64,000 nt of DNA, taken from Paramagnetospirillum magneticum AMB-1 (GTDB lineage Bacteria; Pseudomonadota; Alphaproteobacteria; Rhodospirillales; Magnetospirillaceae). Under the pieces are notes generated by a model. That model saw nothing but the letters and a program-made list of their open reading frames with translations. It was not told the DNA's origin and made no database searches. The translations under genes were made by a program, and so were the position numbers. The DNA is taken from positions 4,085,943 to 4,149,942 of the forward strand of contig NC_007626.1 in NCBI RefSeq assembly GCF_000009985.1. The letters run 5' to 3'. This document shows, piece by piece, positions 10,701-19,794 of this stretch. Each line of letters opens with the position of its first letter. The stretch's first letter is position 1.

Positions 10701-10777
10701 GCGGCTCCATCCGCGTCGAATCCGAGCCCGGCAAGGGCAGCACCTTCACCGTCACTCTGCCGGTGATCGGAGGATAG
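7727..10777 (+). CDS. Membrane sensor histidine kinase with PAS and GAF domains
   Basis: A 1016-residue kinase. Order: a transmembrane helix near residues 42-62, a periplasmic Cache-like region, a second helix near 322-343, a PAS domain (about 365-480, GICGVDPEGRITFINPAA), a GAF domain (about 515-650), a second PAS (about 665-785), then a phosphoacceptor helix with VASHDLREPLRAI (His near 803) and a HATPase domain with NALKYRN, DNGIGIEPEY and GTGIGLAVCRKIVDRHGG. The H-box is of the phytochrome-like type. It has no receiver domain, so it must signal to a separate response regulator, and none is adjacent. The start is uncertain because no clear ribosome site precedes 7727. Confidence 0.88.
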   Translation: MAFGVTHPPSSPSSAGPTTSAPNAQDQRDSDARRFTRRLVSAVLALNLFVGALVASVLVMSRSQHRHQAMAVADNLSTVLRTNLHGTIAKIDLTLLAVADEIARQERVGGVDAAQIEDLLRRHDERLPEALGLRVVDASGIIRYGVTGIKVAQASIADRPQFIKMRDDPKAGLVISKPVLGRAAQTWMVTLSRRLNAPDGSFAGDVHVALPLDKFTESFSAIDVGPQGSVSLWDDGPSILARAPELDGPGGVVAKAPKPSPQLLSLIQSGTGKAAYHADSNVDGVARSYHLSRIGSFPLWVIVGLSEDDYLADWRRQALIMVAVAMGFSLLSVTVATLLLRSWRNRHAAARALEAAHVQTEEARHRLELILASAGEGICGVDPEGRITFINPAARRMLGWSETEGVGLNLHEEVHHHRADGSEFPAVACPVWQTLHDGNIRHVPRDVHWRRDGTPVTVEFTTAPIIQNGRVAGAVTLFRDIARRIRAESEAARNLAVTTALGGILRHSLEDRRLNDILHDSLVEILSLPWLNVEERGAIFLAQPDGKTLALVAEHNMSQAIIQACTVIRMGNCLCGAAAERREAVFASHVDERHQTQVPDMHPHGHYCIPIMNGPDLLGVLNTYIGHGHPWQKEEEHFLRMVADTLAGIIRRKQIEETLRNSEELSKTLLNATIDGALLMTPEGRILATNEALAARFATTPAQMPGTSFFDWLPQPLAERRRDQFAQVLADRRPLHSVDERGGAIFDNRIYPVQDGDGEIRRMAVFSRDVTEQRHAQKAIEKALADLARSNAELEQFAYVASHDLREPLRAITGHLQLLQRLAKDKLDDYALESLLFAVDGARRMDLLIRDLLDYSRIGHADREMEDLDLGEVIADALSNLSAAIAEGHATVTTATGMPHAHGNRMELTRLFQNLIGNALKYRNPERPPEVELRAVRVGGAWDISIRDNGIGIEPEYFNRIFMIFQRLHGRGQYEGTGIGLAVCRKIVDRHGGSIRVESEPGKGSTFTVTLPVIGG

Positions 10778-10829
10778 AGTCATCGTGCGAAGCCCCTCCG
10801 CTTGCGCGGCAGGGCGACCGCCCTGACCC

Positions 10830-10943
10830 GTTCGGAGGCACAGCCTCCGAACCTCCAGGTTCTTTTGATCTCAATGAATTAATAAACTGAAAGGTTCGGG
10901 AAGCTGTGCTTCCCGATCGGGGGATCGGGGGCAAACGCCCCCG
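10830..10943. repeat. Cluster of three perfect hairpins between convergent genes
   Basis: Three perfect inverted repeats occur in a row: 10830-10852 (GTTCGGAGGC, 3-base loop), 10897-10915 (CGGGAAGC, 3-base loop) and 10926-10943 (CGGGGGC, 4-base loop). They are separated by an AT-rich stretch near 10860-10890. The region carries no gene. It may be a dispersed repeat or a compound terminator for the kinase gene. Confidence 0.5.
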
Positions 10944-10986
10944 AAGTGGAGCTTTTCCGCAGCCCCCAGCGGTCACCCCTGTCTCA

Positions 10987-11020
10987 AAAAAAGGCGGCCC
11001 CCGCAGGAGCCGCCTTGATC
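10987..11020 (-). terminator. Rho-independent terminator of phaC
   Basis: On the minus strand an AAGGCGGCTCC / GGGGCCGCCTT stem is followed by a run of T (the AAAAAAA at 10986-10992 on the plus strand), just after the phaC stop. Confidence 0.8.
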
Positions 11021-11044
11021 GACCGACCGGTCAGCTATGGTGAT

Positions 11045-12841
11045 TTACACCGCCTTGACCTGGACGTAGGAGCCGGGGGCCGCCTCGATGGCCTTCAGCT
11101 TGCCGTCGCCGGGCTGGCGGGCGGGAACCTGCTTGCCGGCGAACTTCTCGACCCACTTCTGCCAATCGGTCCACCACGAGCCCTCCACCTGGGTGGCACC
11201 GGCCAGCCAGACTTCGGGGTTCTTGGGCTTCTTGGCATTGGTCCAGTAGCAGTACTTGTTGGCGGCGGGCGGATTGACCACGCCGGCGATGTGGCCCGAG
11301 GCCGACAGCACGAACTTGATGGGGCCGGACACGTTCTGGGTCAGGGCATAAGTGCTCTGCCACGGCGCGATGTGATCCTCGCGCGTCGATAGCATGTAGA
11401 GCGGGGTCTTGATGTTGCCGAGGTCGATCTTGACGCCGTTCAGCTCGATGGCGCCCGGCTCGACCAGCCGGTTCTCCTGGTACATCTTGCGCAGGTAGAA
11501 GCTGTGCATGGCCGCCGGCATGCGGGTCGAATCCGAGTTCCAGTACAGCAGGTCGAACGGGAACGGGTCCTTGCCCAGCAGGTAATTATTGACCACGAAC
11601 GACCAGATCAGGTCGTTGGCGCGCATCATGTTGAAGGTGGTGGCCATGTCGCGGCCGTCCAGGAAGCCCGCCTGGTTCATGCGGGTTTCCAGGGCCGAGA
11701 GCTGCTCCTCGTCGATGAAGACGCCCAGTTCGCCGGGGTCCTTGAAGTCGGTCATGGTGGTGAAGAAGGTGGCCGAGGCGATGCGGTCCTCGCCCTTGGC
11801 GGCCAGATAGGCCAGGGTGCAGGCCAACAGCGTGCCGCCCAGGCAATAGCCGGCCGCATTGACCTGACGCGAGCCGGTCGCCTTCTCGATGGCGTCGATG
11901 GCGGCCAGCGGGCCTTCCAGCATGTAGTCGCCGAAGCCCTTGTGGGCCAGCTTCTCGTCCGGATTGACCCAGGAAATGACGAACACCGTGTGGCCCTGGT
12001 CCACCGCCCACTTGATCAGCGAGTTCTTGGGGCGCAGGTCCAGGATGTAGAACTTGTTGATCCACGGCGGCAGGATCAGCAAGGGCTTCTCGAACGCCTG
12101 TGGCGTGGTCGGATCGTACTGGATCAGCTGCATCAAATCGGTCTGGAAGACCACCTTGCCCGGGGTGACGGCGATGTTCTCGCCCACCTTGAAGGCGTCG
12201 TAATCGGTCATCTTGATGGCCAGGTTGCCCTTGCCGCGCTCCAGGTCATCCAGCAGGTTATTCAGGCCCTTCAGCAGGTTTTCGCCCCGGGTCTCCACCG
12301 TGGCGCGCAGCACCTCGGGGTTGGTCAGGACGAAATTGCTGGGCGCCATGGCGTCCACGAACTGGCGGGTATAGAAGTCGACCTTCTTGGCGGTGTGGTC
12401 GTCCAGACCCTCGACATTCTTCACCACGCCCTGCATCCAGCGGGCGGACAGCAGATAGGACTGCTTGATGAAGTCGAAGATTTCATTCTCCTGCCACATC
12501 TCGTCCTTGAAGCGGCGATCACCGGAATCGGGGGCGACCACCGGCTGGGTCTCCTCCCCCAGCATGCGCCGGGCGGTGTTCTGCCACAGCGACATGTAAT
12601 CCTGCCACAGGTTGAGATTGGCCTCGACCAGCTTGGCCGGGTCGCTCATCAGCTTGGCCGTCATTTCCATGAAGGCGTTGCCGATATTCAAGGGGTCGGC
12701 CGCCGCCGCGGTGGGGTCCGCCGCCTGGCGGGTCAGAAAATCAGCGACGATGCGCTGAGAGCGTTCCGCAATGCTGGTCATCGCCTTGGAAAGTTCCGTC
12801 GCGTCGATCATCTTGGACTCGGTGCCCGTCTGCTCGGCCAT
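11045..12841 (-). CDS. phaC: Class I poly(R)-hydroxyalkanoate synthase
   Basis: A 598-residue class I PHA synthase of normal length. The lipase-like box GYCLGG holds catalytic Cys333; the rest of the triad is Asp489 (STREDHIAPW) and His517 (SASGHIAGVVNPP). LILPPWINKFYILDL and FVISWVNPD are typical family segments. It polymerises hydroxyacyl-CoA on cytoplasmic granules. It has its own terminator and a GGGG ribosome site, and is transcribed divergently from the OmpA-like gene. No phaA/B/P/R gene is adjacent. Confidence 0.96.
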   Translation of the reverse strand: MAEQTGTESKMIDATELSKAMTSIAERSQRIVADFLTRQAADPTAAAADPLNIGNAFMEMTAKLMSDPAKLVEANLNLWQDYMSLWQNTARRMLGEETQPVVAPDSGDRRFKDEMWQENEIFDFIKQSYLLSARWMQGVVKNVEGLDDHTAKKVDFYTRQFVDAMAPSNFVLTNPEVLRATVETRGENLLKGLNNLLDDLERGKGNLAIKMTDYDAFKVGENIAVTPGKVVFQTDLMQLIQYDPTTPQAFEKPLLILPPWINKFYILDLRPKNSLIKWAVDQGHTVFVISWVNPDEKLAHKGFGDYMLEGPLAAIDAIEKATGSRQVNAAGYCLGGTLLACTLAYLAAKGEDRIASATFFTTMTDFKDPGELGVFIDEEQLSALETRMNQAGFLDGRDMATTFNMMRANDLIWSFVVNNYLLGKDPFPFDLLYWNSDSTRMPAAMHSFYLRKMYQENRLVEPGAIELNGVKIDLGNIKTPLYMLSTREDHIAPWQSTYALTQNVSGPIKFVLSASGHIAGVVNPPAANKYCYWTNAKKPKNPEVWLAGATQVEGSWWTDWQKWVEKFAGKQVPARQPGDGKLKAIEAAPGSYVQVKAV

Positions 12842-13060
12842 CAGCTACCCCTTACATTTTACGGTGCATCCAGAGTGCAACCATACACGGCGATTGACTG
12901 TGTGTCGCGTCGCCCGACGTTCCGGTGGGTGCACCGCCCATCCTTTCCGCCCGCTCCATAGACCTATATACTTTCGAACCATGGCCTGATAAACGTGAAC
13001 TTGCCGTAAAATTCGGTCCAAACAAAATAGTTTCTCGATACCGGGGGCAGCAGTTCGTCC

Positions 13061-14209
13061 ATGTTCGATTGCATCGAGGCTTGGCGCCGTCGTTACGAGC
13101 GCCGCACCCTGGCCGTCAGCCGGAGCGTCGCCATCGCCGCTCTGATCGCCGGCTGCTCCTATGTTCCTGACGCCATCAATCCCGTCGAGTGGTACAAGGG
13201 CGTCACGGGCATGTTCGACGGTGACGACGCCCCCGTGGTGGCCGCGCCGCGCCGTCCCGACGGCTCGTTCCCCAACGTGAACGAGGCCAAGTCCTCGACC
13301 TCGGGCAAGGGACTGGCCGGCGACAAGAGCAACGCCCAGTACGCCCCGTCGGCCAAGCGCGAGCCCGCGCCCACCAAGGCCCTGGCCAAGAAGGGGGCGC
13401 CCGCCCAGACCCAGGTGGCCGAGGCGCCCGCCGCCGCTCCGCCGCAGGTCGCCGCGCAGGCCCCCGCCGCCCAGGCACAGGACGCATCCGGCCGCGGCTC
13501 CTACCAGCCGTCCCTGGACCGCCGCATGCAGGCCGCCCGCGACGAGGGCCCCAACGCCCCGCCCCGCACCGCCCCCGGCGGCCCGCCGGCCCGGGCCGAG
13601 GTGCCAGACACCGTTCCCACCCGCCGCGGCCTGCTGGCCGAGCACTTCCAGAAACGCCTGACCGAATCCGCCGTAGCCACCAATAAGGGCGACCCCTTCT
13701 CGGGCATTCCCGCCGCCCGCACCCAGGCGTCCTACAATCAGCCGGTCAACACCTATGCCGTGCCCGCCCAGCCGCCGTTGGGCATGAGCCGCTCGCCGGC
13801 CTTCGCCGCCGATACCGGCGAGCGCGCGCCGCAACTGGTCCCCCCCAAGGGCATGCGGGGCGCCAAGGGCATGGTGGCGCCGCGAGGCCCCGCCGCCCAG
13901 TTCGACGTGGCGTCGCTGCAGTTCGGCCCCAACGGCAGCCTGACCGCCGCCGACGGCGCCCAGCTGCGCGAAGTGGCGTCGCTGCAGCGCCAGACCGGCG
14001 GCGTGGTCCGCGTCGTGGGCTATCCCTCGCCGGGCGCCGTCTCCTTCGCCGGCCAGGACGATGCCTCGGTCGCCCTGGGCCGCGCCAAGGCCGTGGCCAA
14101 GTCGCTGACCGCGCTCGGCGTGCCCGCCAAGAAGATCATGGTGGCCGCCGACCCGACCGCTCCCTCGGCCTATGACGACAGCGGCGCCAAGGTTTCCATC
14201 GAGTATTGA
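13061..14209 (+). CDS. OmpA-like C-terminal domain envelope protein
   Basis: A 382-residue protein. The N-terminus has a hydrophobic stretch ending in a possible lipobox (ALIAGCSYVPD), but about 20 charged residues precede it, so the true start could be later. A long alanine/proline-rich linker follows (residues ~90-280). The last ~100 residues (FDVASLQFGPNGSLTAADG, RVVGYPSPG, ALGRAKAVAKSLTALGVPAKKI) resemble an OmpA/MotB peptidoglycan-binding domain. It probably anchors in the envelope. The upstream divergent region toward phaC is about 220 bases and AT-richer than the genes. Confidence 0.65.
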   Translation: MFDCIEAWRRRYERRTLAVSRSVAIAALIAGCSYVPDAINPVEWYKGVTGMFDGDDAPVVAAPRRPDGSFPNVNEAKSSTSGKGLAGDKSNAQYAPSAKREPAPTKALAKKGAPAQTQVAEAPAAAPPQVAAQAPAAQAQDASGRGSYQPSLDRRMQAARDEGPNAPPRTAPGGPPARAEVPDTVPTRRGLLAEHFQKRLTESAVATNKGDPFSGIPAARTQASYNQPVNTYAVPAQPPLGMSRSPAFAADTGERAPQLVPPKGMRGAKGMVAPRGPAAQFDVASLQFGPNGSLTAADGAQLREVASLQRQTGGVVRVVGYPSPGAVSFAGQDDASVALGRAKAVAKSLTALGVPAKKIMVAADPTAPSAYDDSGAKVSIEY

Positions 14210-14220
14210 TGGTTCGGCTG

Positions 14221-14263
14221 GTTTGAACGGACGTCAGGACTGCATGCCTGGGTCCGTTCAAAC
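14221..14263. terminator. Strong hairpin after the OmpA-like gene
   Basis: A perfect 12-bp stem (GTTTGAACGGAC at 14221-14232 with its complement at 14252-14263) lies 12 bases after the stop. There is no clear T-run, so it may be a terminator or a processing/stability hairpin. Confidence 0.5.
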
Positions 14264-14339
14264 AGCCATCGATTCTTAACCGCTGCGGCGTTAGGGTCCC
14301 TGTCCCAGGGGGGCCCTCGCAGCAGATTAGGTTCGGCCC

Positions 14340-15572
14340 ATGAGCAGCCAGCACGACTTTCACCGCATCAAGCGTCTTCCGCCTTATGTCTTCGCCGAAG
14401 TGAACGCCATGAAGGCGCGCGCCCGCGCCGCCGGCGAGGACATCATCGATTTCGGCATGGGCAACCCGGATCAGCCGACGCCCGCCCATATCGTCGACAA
14501 GTTGGTGGAAGCCGCCCGCAACCCCCGGGCCCACCGCTATTCCATGAGCCGCGGCATTCCCGGCCTCAGGAAGGCCCTGTCGGGCTATTACCAGCGCCGC
14601 TTCGCCGTCGACATCGACCCCGAGACCGAGTGCATCGTCACCCTGGGCTCGAAGGAAGGCCTGGCCAATCTGGCCAACGCCATCACCAGCCCCGGCGACA
14701 TCGTGCTGGTACCCAATCCCAGCTATCCCATCCATCCCTATGGCTTCATCATCGCCGGCGGTTCGTGCCGCTTCGTGCCGGTGACCCCGGATGCCGAGTT
14801 CCTCAAGGCGCTGGACCGCGCCGTGCGCCATTCGGTGCCCAAGCCCATCGCCCTGGTGCTGAACTATCCCAGCAATCCCACCGCCCTGCTGGCCGACCTG
14901 GACTTCTACGGCCAGGTGGTGGAGTTCTGCCGCCATCACGGTATCTGGATCCTGTCGGACCTGGCCTATTCGGAAATCTATTTCGACGTGGCCCCGCCGC
15001 CCTCGATCCTGCAGATTCCGGGGGCCAAGGAGATCGCGGTCGAGTTCACCTCCATGAGCAAGACCTACAACATGCCGGGCTGGCGCATCGGCTTCGCCGC
15101 CGGCAACAAGACGCTGATCGCCGCCCTGGGCCGCATCAAGAGCTATCTCGACTACGGCGCCTTCACCCCCATCCAGGTGGCAGCCACCGCCGCCCTGAAC
15201 GGCCCGCAGGATTGCGTCGACGACATCCGCGCCCTCTACAAGGGCCGCCGCGACGCCCTGATCGAAGGCCTGTCCGCCGCCGGCTGGGAGATCCCCAGCC
15301 CGCCCGCCACCATGTTCGCCTGGGCGCCCATCCCCAAGGCCTTCGCCCATCTCGGCTCGCTGGAATTTTCCAAGCTGCTGATGCGCGAGGCCCAGGTGGC
15401 GGTGGCGCCCGGCATCGGCTTCGGTGAATACGGCGATTCCCATGTCCGCATCGGACTGGTGGAAAACGTCCAGCGCACCCGCCAGGCGGTGCGCAACATC
15501 AAGACCTTCCTCGGCAGCACCGGGCAGGTGCTCGAGGCCTCGGAAAAACAGCGTGCAGGAACGGAAAAATGA
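14340..15572 (+). CDS. PLP-dependent aminotransferase, AlaC-like
   Basis: A 410-residue class I/II aminotransferase. The PLP lysine lies in SMSKTYNMPGWRIGF; other family motifs are FGMGNPDQPTP, LNYPSNPTA (PLP-contacting Asn) and LSDLAYSEIYF. It most resembles the AlaC/YfdZ alanine (glutamate-pyruvate) transaminases, which are close to LL-diaminopimelate aminotransferases. Its stop overlaps the homoserine dehydrogenase start (ATGA), so the two are translated together, which suits a role in aspartate-family amino acid metabolism. Substrate is not provable from sequence alone. Confidence 0.85.
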   Translation: MSSQHDFHRIKRLPPYVFAEVNAMKARARAAGEDIIDFGMGNPDQPTPAHIVDKLVEAARNPRAHRYSMSRGIPGLRKALSGYYQRRFAVDIDPETECIVTLGSKEGLANLANAITSPGDIVLVPNPSYPIHPYGFIIAGGSCRFVPVTPDAEFLKALDRAVRHSVPKPIALVLNYPSNPTALLADLDFYGQVVEFCRHHGIWILSDLAYSEIYFDVAPPPSILQIPGAKEIAVEFTSMSKTYNMPGWRIGFAAGNKTLIAALGRIKSYLDYGAFTPIQVAATAALNGPQDCVDDIRALYKGRRDALIEGLSAAGWEIPSPPATMFAWAPIPKAFAHLGSLEFSKLLMREAQVAVAPGIGFGEYGDSHVRIGLVENVQRTRQAVRNIKTFLGSTGQVLEASEKQRAGTEK

Positions 15573-16855
15573 GCAAGGCGCCCCTTAAAATCGCCATCGC
15601 CGGATTGGGTACCGTCGGCGGCGGCACCGTGCAGTTGCTGCACGATCACGCCCCATTGCTGGCCGCCCGCGCCGGGCGCCCGCTGGCCCTGGTGGGCGCC
15701 GCCGCCCTGGCCAAGCCCGCCGACCTGCCGCTGGACGGCGTGCCGTTCTTCACCGATGCCCGCGACATGGCCAAGACCTGCGATTACGACGTGCTGGTGG
15801 AACTGATCGGCGGCGCCAAGGGCATCGCCCTCGACGTGGTCCGGACGGCACTGGAGCGCGGCAAGTCGGTGGTCACCGCCAACAAGGCGATGATCGCCCA
15901 CCACGGCATCGAACTGGCCCGAATCGCCGAGGCCAAGGGCGGCAATATCGGCTTCGAGGCCAGCGTCGGCGGCGGCATCCCGGTGATCAAATCCCTGCGC
16001 GAGGGGCTGGCCGGCAACCGCGTCACCAAGGTGATGGGCATCCTCAACGGCACCTGCAACTACATCCTCACCACCATGCGCGATTCGGGCCGCGACTTTT
16101 CTGACGTGCTGGCCGAGGCCCAGGCCCTGGGCTATGCCGAGGCCGATCCCAGCTTCGACATCGACGGCACCGACACCGCCCACAAGCTGGCCATCCTGGC
16201 CTCGCTGGCCTTCGCCATGCCGCTCGACATCGACGCAGTGTCGTGCGAGGGCATCCGCAATGTCAGCGCGCTGGACATCCGCTATGCCGACGAGCTGGGC
16301 TATCGCATCAAGCTGCTGGGCGTGGCGTCGCTCTCCGACCAGGGCGTCGAGACCCGCGTCTATCCCGCCATGGTGCCGCTGTCCTTCCCGCTGGCCCATG
16401 TGAGCGGGCCGTTCAACGCCATCGTCACCGAGGGTGATTTCGTCGGCCGCACCGTGCTGGAAGGCCGGGGCGCCGGGGCGCGTCCCACCGCCTCGGCCGT
16501 GGTCGCCGACCTGATGGATCTGGCCACCGGCCGGGTGGGCCCCACCTTCGGCATCGCGGTCGACGCCCTGAAGGCCCTGCCCGCCGCGCCGTCCGGTACC
16601 CATCGCAGCGCCTATTACATCCGCCTGATGGTCCGCGACGAGCCCGGCGTCTTCGCCGACGTGGCCGGAATCCTCAAGGCGCACAAGGTCTCCATGGAGC
16701 AGATCATCCAGCGCGGCCGCTCGCCGTCCGAGGTGGTGCCGGTGGTGATGACCGTGCACGAGACCGACGAGGCCTCCATGCTGGGCGCCGTGAAGGCCAT
16801 CCGGGCGCTGGGCTCGGTCACCGACCTGCAGCTCATCCGCATCGAGTCACTTTAG
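15569..16855 (+). CDS. hom: Homoserine dehydrogenase
   Basis: A 428-residue monofunctional enzyme. The NAD(P)-binding motif GLGTVGGGTV is at the N-terminus; the catalytic domain shows ANKAMIAHHG, EASVGGGIPVIK and GILNGTCNYILT, and the substrate-binding region EADPSFDIDGTDTAHKLAIL. A C-terminal ACT domain (from about residue 350, RLMVRDEPGVFADVAGIL) is the usual site of threonine feedback inhibition. It reduces aspartate semialdehyde to homoserine. It overlaps the upstream aminotransferase by 4 bases and glpX follows after 10. Confidence 0.96.
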   Translation: MSKAPLKIAIAGLGTVGGGTVQLLHDHAPLLAARAGRPLALVGAAALAKPADLPLDGVPFFTDARDMAKTCDYDVLVELIGGAKGIALDVVRTALERGKSVVTANKAMIAHHGIELARIAEAKGGNIGFEASVGGGIPVIKSLREGLAGNRVTKVMGILNGTCNYILTTMRDSGRDFSDVLAEAQALGYAEADPSFDIDGTDTAHKLAILASLAFAMPLDIDAVSCEGIRNVSALDIRYADELGYRIKLLGVASLSDQGVETRVYPAMVPLSFPLAHVSGPFNAIVTEGDFVGRTVLEGRGAGARPTASAVVADLMDLATGRVGPTFGIAVDALKALPAAPSGTHRSAYYIRLMVRDEPGVFADVAGILKAHKVSMEQIIQRGRSPSEVVPVVMTVHETDEASMLGAVKAIRALGSVTDLQLIRIESL

Positions 16856-16865
16856 GCGACGGCCC

Positions 16866-17858
16866 ATGTCCATCCACACCACCACCTTGCCCGTCCTCGA
16901 CCGCAACCTTGCGCTGGAGGTGGTGCGCGTCACCGAAGCCAGCGCCCTGGCCGCCGCCCGCCAGACCGGGCGCGGCGACGAGCGGGCCGCCGACGAGGCC
17001 GCCTGCTCGGCCATGCGCCACGCCCTCAACGGGTTGTCCATGGACGGCGTCATCGTCAACGGCGAGGGTGATGATTCCACCCAGCCGCTGCACACCGGCG
17101 AAAAGGTCGGCAACGGCAAGGGACCCAAGGTGGACATCGTCCTGACCGCCCTGGAGGGCCGCTCCATCTGCGCGCGCGGCGCCCATAACGCCCTGTCGGT
17201 GGTGGCCATGACCGAGGAGGGCTCGTTCCTCAAGGTGCCGCAGCACTCCTACATGGAAAAGATCGTGGTGGGCGCCGGCATGCCGGCCGGCATCATCGAC
17301 CTGGATTCCACGCCGGAGGAGAACCTGTCGCGGATCGCCGAGGCCAAGGGCCAGACCCTGTCGGAACTGACGGTCAGCGTGCTCGACCGCCCCCGCCATG
17401 GCGAGCTGATCGAGCGACTGTATGCCGCCGGGGTGCGGGTCATGCTGTTCGACGACGGCGACGTGTCGGGCGCCCTGGCCGCCGGCCTGCCCGATTCCGG
17501 CATCGACGTCTACATGGGCTCGGGCGGCGCCGCCCAGGGCGTGCTGGCCGCCGCCGGGCTGAAATGCCTGGGAGCCCAGATGCAATGCCGCCTGCTCTGC
17601 CGCTCGGAGCAGGACCACGCGGCGGCGCGCCGGGTGGGCATCGCCGACACAAGGCGCAAGTGGAACATCGAGGACATGGTGCGCGGCGAGGTGATGTTCG
17701 CCGCCACCGGCATCACCGACGGCCATGTGCTGAAGGGCGCCCGCCTGATGTCGGGCAACCGGGCGGAAAGCTACTCCCTGGTCATGCGCTCGGCCACCGG
17801 CACCATCCGTTACCTGAGCGTCCAGCACGACCTCAGCCGGAGCCATCTGCCCGCATGA
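16866..17858 (+). CDS. glpX: Class II fructose-1,6-bisphosphatase
   Basis: A 330-residue GlpX protein. It starts NLALEVVRVTEASALAAARQ and contains RGDERAADEAA, the metal-binding NGEGDDS segment, PLHTGEKVGNGKGP and a GSGGAAQGVLAAAGLK phosphate-binding loop. The enzyme removes the 1-phosphate from fructose-1,6-bisphosphate in gluconeogenesis. It lies 10 bases after hom and shares an ATGA overlap with recJ, so the run hom-glpX-recJ is one transcription unit. Confidence 0.95.
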   Translation: MSIHTTTLPVLDRNLALEVVRVTEASALAAARQTGRGDERAADEAACSAMRHALNGLSMDGVIVNGEGDDSTQPLHTGEKVGNGKGPKVDIVLTALEGRSICARGAHNALSVVAMTEEGSFLKVPQHSYMEKIVVGAGMPAGIIDLDSTPEENLSRIAEAKGQTLSELTVSVLDRPRHGELIERLYAAGVRVMLFDDGDVSGALAAGLPDSGIDVYMGSGGAAQGVLAAAGLKCLGAQMQCRLLCRSEQDHAAARRVGIADTRRKWNIEDMVRGEVMFAATGITDGHVLKGARLMSGNRAESYSLVMRSATGTIRYLSVQHDLSRSHLPA

Positions 17859-19648
17859 GCCACGGACCGTCAGTCATCCACCAGGGGCCCGCCTTCCTGG
17901 GGGTCGAGCGTTCGCTGTCCGGGCGGCGCTGGCTGGCGCGGCCGGGCGACGAGCGGCTGGCCCAGGCCCTGGCCCAGCGCCTCGCCCTGCCCGAACTGGT
18001 GGGCCGCGTACTGGCGTCCCGCGGCATCGGCCTGGACGAGGCGGAAAGCTTCCTCAACCCGACGCTGCGCGACCTGCTGCCCGATCCCGGCCATCTAAAG
18101 GGCATGGACAAGGCGGTGGAGCGGCTGGTCGCGGCGGTGACCCGGGGCGAGACCATCGGCATCTTCGGCGATTACGACGTGGACGGCGCCACCTCCTCGG
18201 CGCTGCTCCGAAACGCCCTGGCCGACATGGGGGCCAAGGCCCGCGTCTATATTCCCGACCGTATCAAGGAGGGCTACGGCCCCAACGCCCCCGCTTTGCT
18301 GCGGCTCAGGGACGAGGGCGTCGCCGTGGTGGTCACCGTCGATTGCGGCACCACCGCCTTCGACGCCCTGGAGACCGCCACCCGGGCGGGCCTCGACATG
18401 ATCGTGGTCGACCACCATGTGGGCGAGGCCGCCCTGCCCGCCGCCCTGGCGGTGATCAATCCCAACCGCCTGGACGAGACCAGTCCCCACGGCCATCTGG
18501 CCGCGGTGGGGGTGGCCTTCCTGCTGGCCGTAGGGCTCAATCGCGGGCTGAAGGCCGCCGGCTGGTACCAGTCGCGCCCCGCCCCCGATCTGATGCGCTG
18601 GCTCGATCTGGTGGCCCTGGGCACCGTCTGCGACGTGGTGCCGCTGGTGGGCGTCAACCGCGCCCTGGTGGTCCAGGGCCTGAAGGTCATGGCCAAGCGC
18701 GCCAATGTGGGCTTGGCCGCCCTGGCCGATGTGGCCGGCGTCAAGGAACGCCCGGATTCCTACACCCTGGGCTATGTGCTGGGGCCACGCGTCAATGCCG
18801 GCGGCCGGGTGGGCGAGGCCGAGCTGGGCACCCGCCTGATGTCCACCGACAACCCGGCCGAAGCCGCCGAGATCGCCCGCCAGCTGGACGGCTACAACAA
18901 GGACCGCCAGGAGATCGAGGCGGTGGTGCTGCTCGACGCCATCGAGCAGGTGGAAACCCGCCCCGATGACGGCCGCCCCCTGCTGGTGGCGGCGGGCGAG
19001 AACTGGCACCCCGGCGTCATCGGCATCGTCGCCGGACGCCTGAAGGAACGCTATGGCCGCGTCGCCTGCGTGGTGGCCCTGGAAGGCGACCAGGGCAAGG
19101 GCTCGGGCCGCTCGGTGCCCGGCCTGGACCTGGGCTCGGCCATCATCGCCGCCCGTCAGGCGGGCCTGCTGCGGGCCGGCGGCGGCCATGCCATGGCGGC
19201 GGGCTTCACCGTGGCCCGCGACAAGCTGACCGCCCTCTCCGACTTCCTGGCCGAACGCCTGCAGGCCCAGTTGGAGGGGGACCTGGTGCCCCTGCTGGAA
19301 CTGGACGGCGCCCTGGACGCCGGCGCGGCGGGCATCGAACTGGTGGAGACCCTCGCAGGGGTTGGTCCCTTCGGCTCGGGCAATCCAGAACCCCGCTTCG
19401 CCATCTCCGGCGCCCGCATCGCCAAGGCCGACGTGGTGGGCTCCGGCCATGTGCGCCTGATCCTGACGGGAGCCGGCGGCAAGCGCCTGAAAGCCATCGC
19501 CTTCCGCGCCGCCGACAGCGAGATGGGCCACGCCCTGCTGTCCTCGGCCGGCGCCAGCTTCCATCTGGCCGGCACGCTCCGCGTCGACACCTGGCAAGGC
19601 AATTCCAGCGTCCAGCTGATCGTCGACGACGCCGCTTTTGCCCGCTGA
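17855..19648 (+). CDS. recJ: Single-stranded-DNA-specific exonuclease RecJ
   Basis: A 597-residue DHH-family 5'-3' exonuclease. Motifs: IFGDYDVDGATSSALL (motif I), TVDCGTTAFDAL (II), IVVDHH (III, the DHH signature) and GPRVNAGGRVGEAELG; the DHHA1 part has GENWHPGVIGIVAGRLKE and RAGGGHAMAAGF. RecJ acts in RecF-pathway recombination and mismatch repair. The start ATG at 17855 overlaps the glpX stop; the longer open frame upstream is inside glpX and is not used. Confidence 0.96.
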   Translation: MSHGPSVIHQGPAFLGVERSLSGRRWLARPGDERLAQALAQRLALPELVGRVLASRGIGLDEAESFLNPTLRDLLPDPGHLKGMDKAVERLVAAVTRGETIGIFGDYDVDGATSSALLRNALADMGAKARVYIPDRIKEGYGPNAPALLRLRDEGVAVVVTVDCGTTAFDALETATRAGLDMIVVDHHVGEAALPAALAVINPNRLDETSPHGHLAAVGVAFLLAVGLNRGLKAAGWYQSRPAPDLMRWLDLVALGTVCDVVPLVGVNRALVVQGLKVMAKRANVGLAALADVAGVKERPDSYTLGYVLGPRVNAGGRVGEAELGTRLMSTDNPAEAAEIARQLDGYNKDRQEIEAVVLLDAIEQVETRPDDGRPLLVAAGENWHPGVIGIVAGRLKERYGRVACVVALEGDQGKGSGRSVPGLDLGSAIIAARQAGLLRAGGGHAMAAGFTVARDKLTALSDFLAERLQAQLEGDLVPLLELDGALDAGAAGIELVETLAGVGPFGSGNPEPRFAISGARIAKADVVGSGHVRLILTGAGGKRLKAIAFRAADSEMGHALLSSAGASFHLAGTLRVDTWQGNSSVQLIVDDAAFAR

Positions 19649-19718
19649 TACGATTTTGCAGCTTTATGCCTTGATTTCCCCCCCAAGGGCGGCTATCAAG
19701 TCGCCCTCGCGCCTCGAC

Positions 19719-19794
<76 letters not shown>

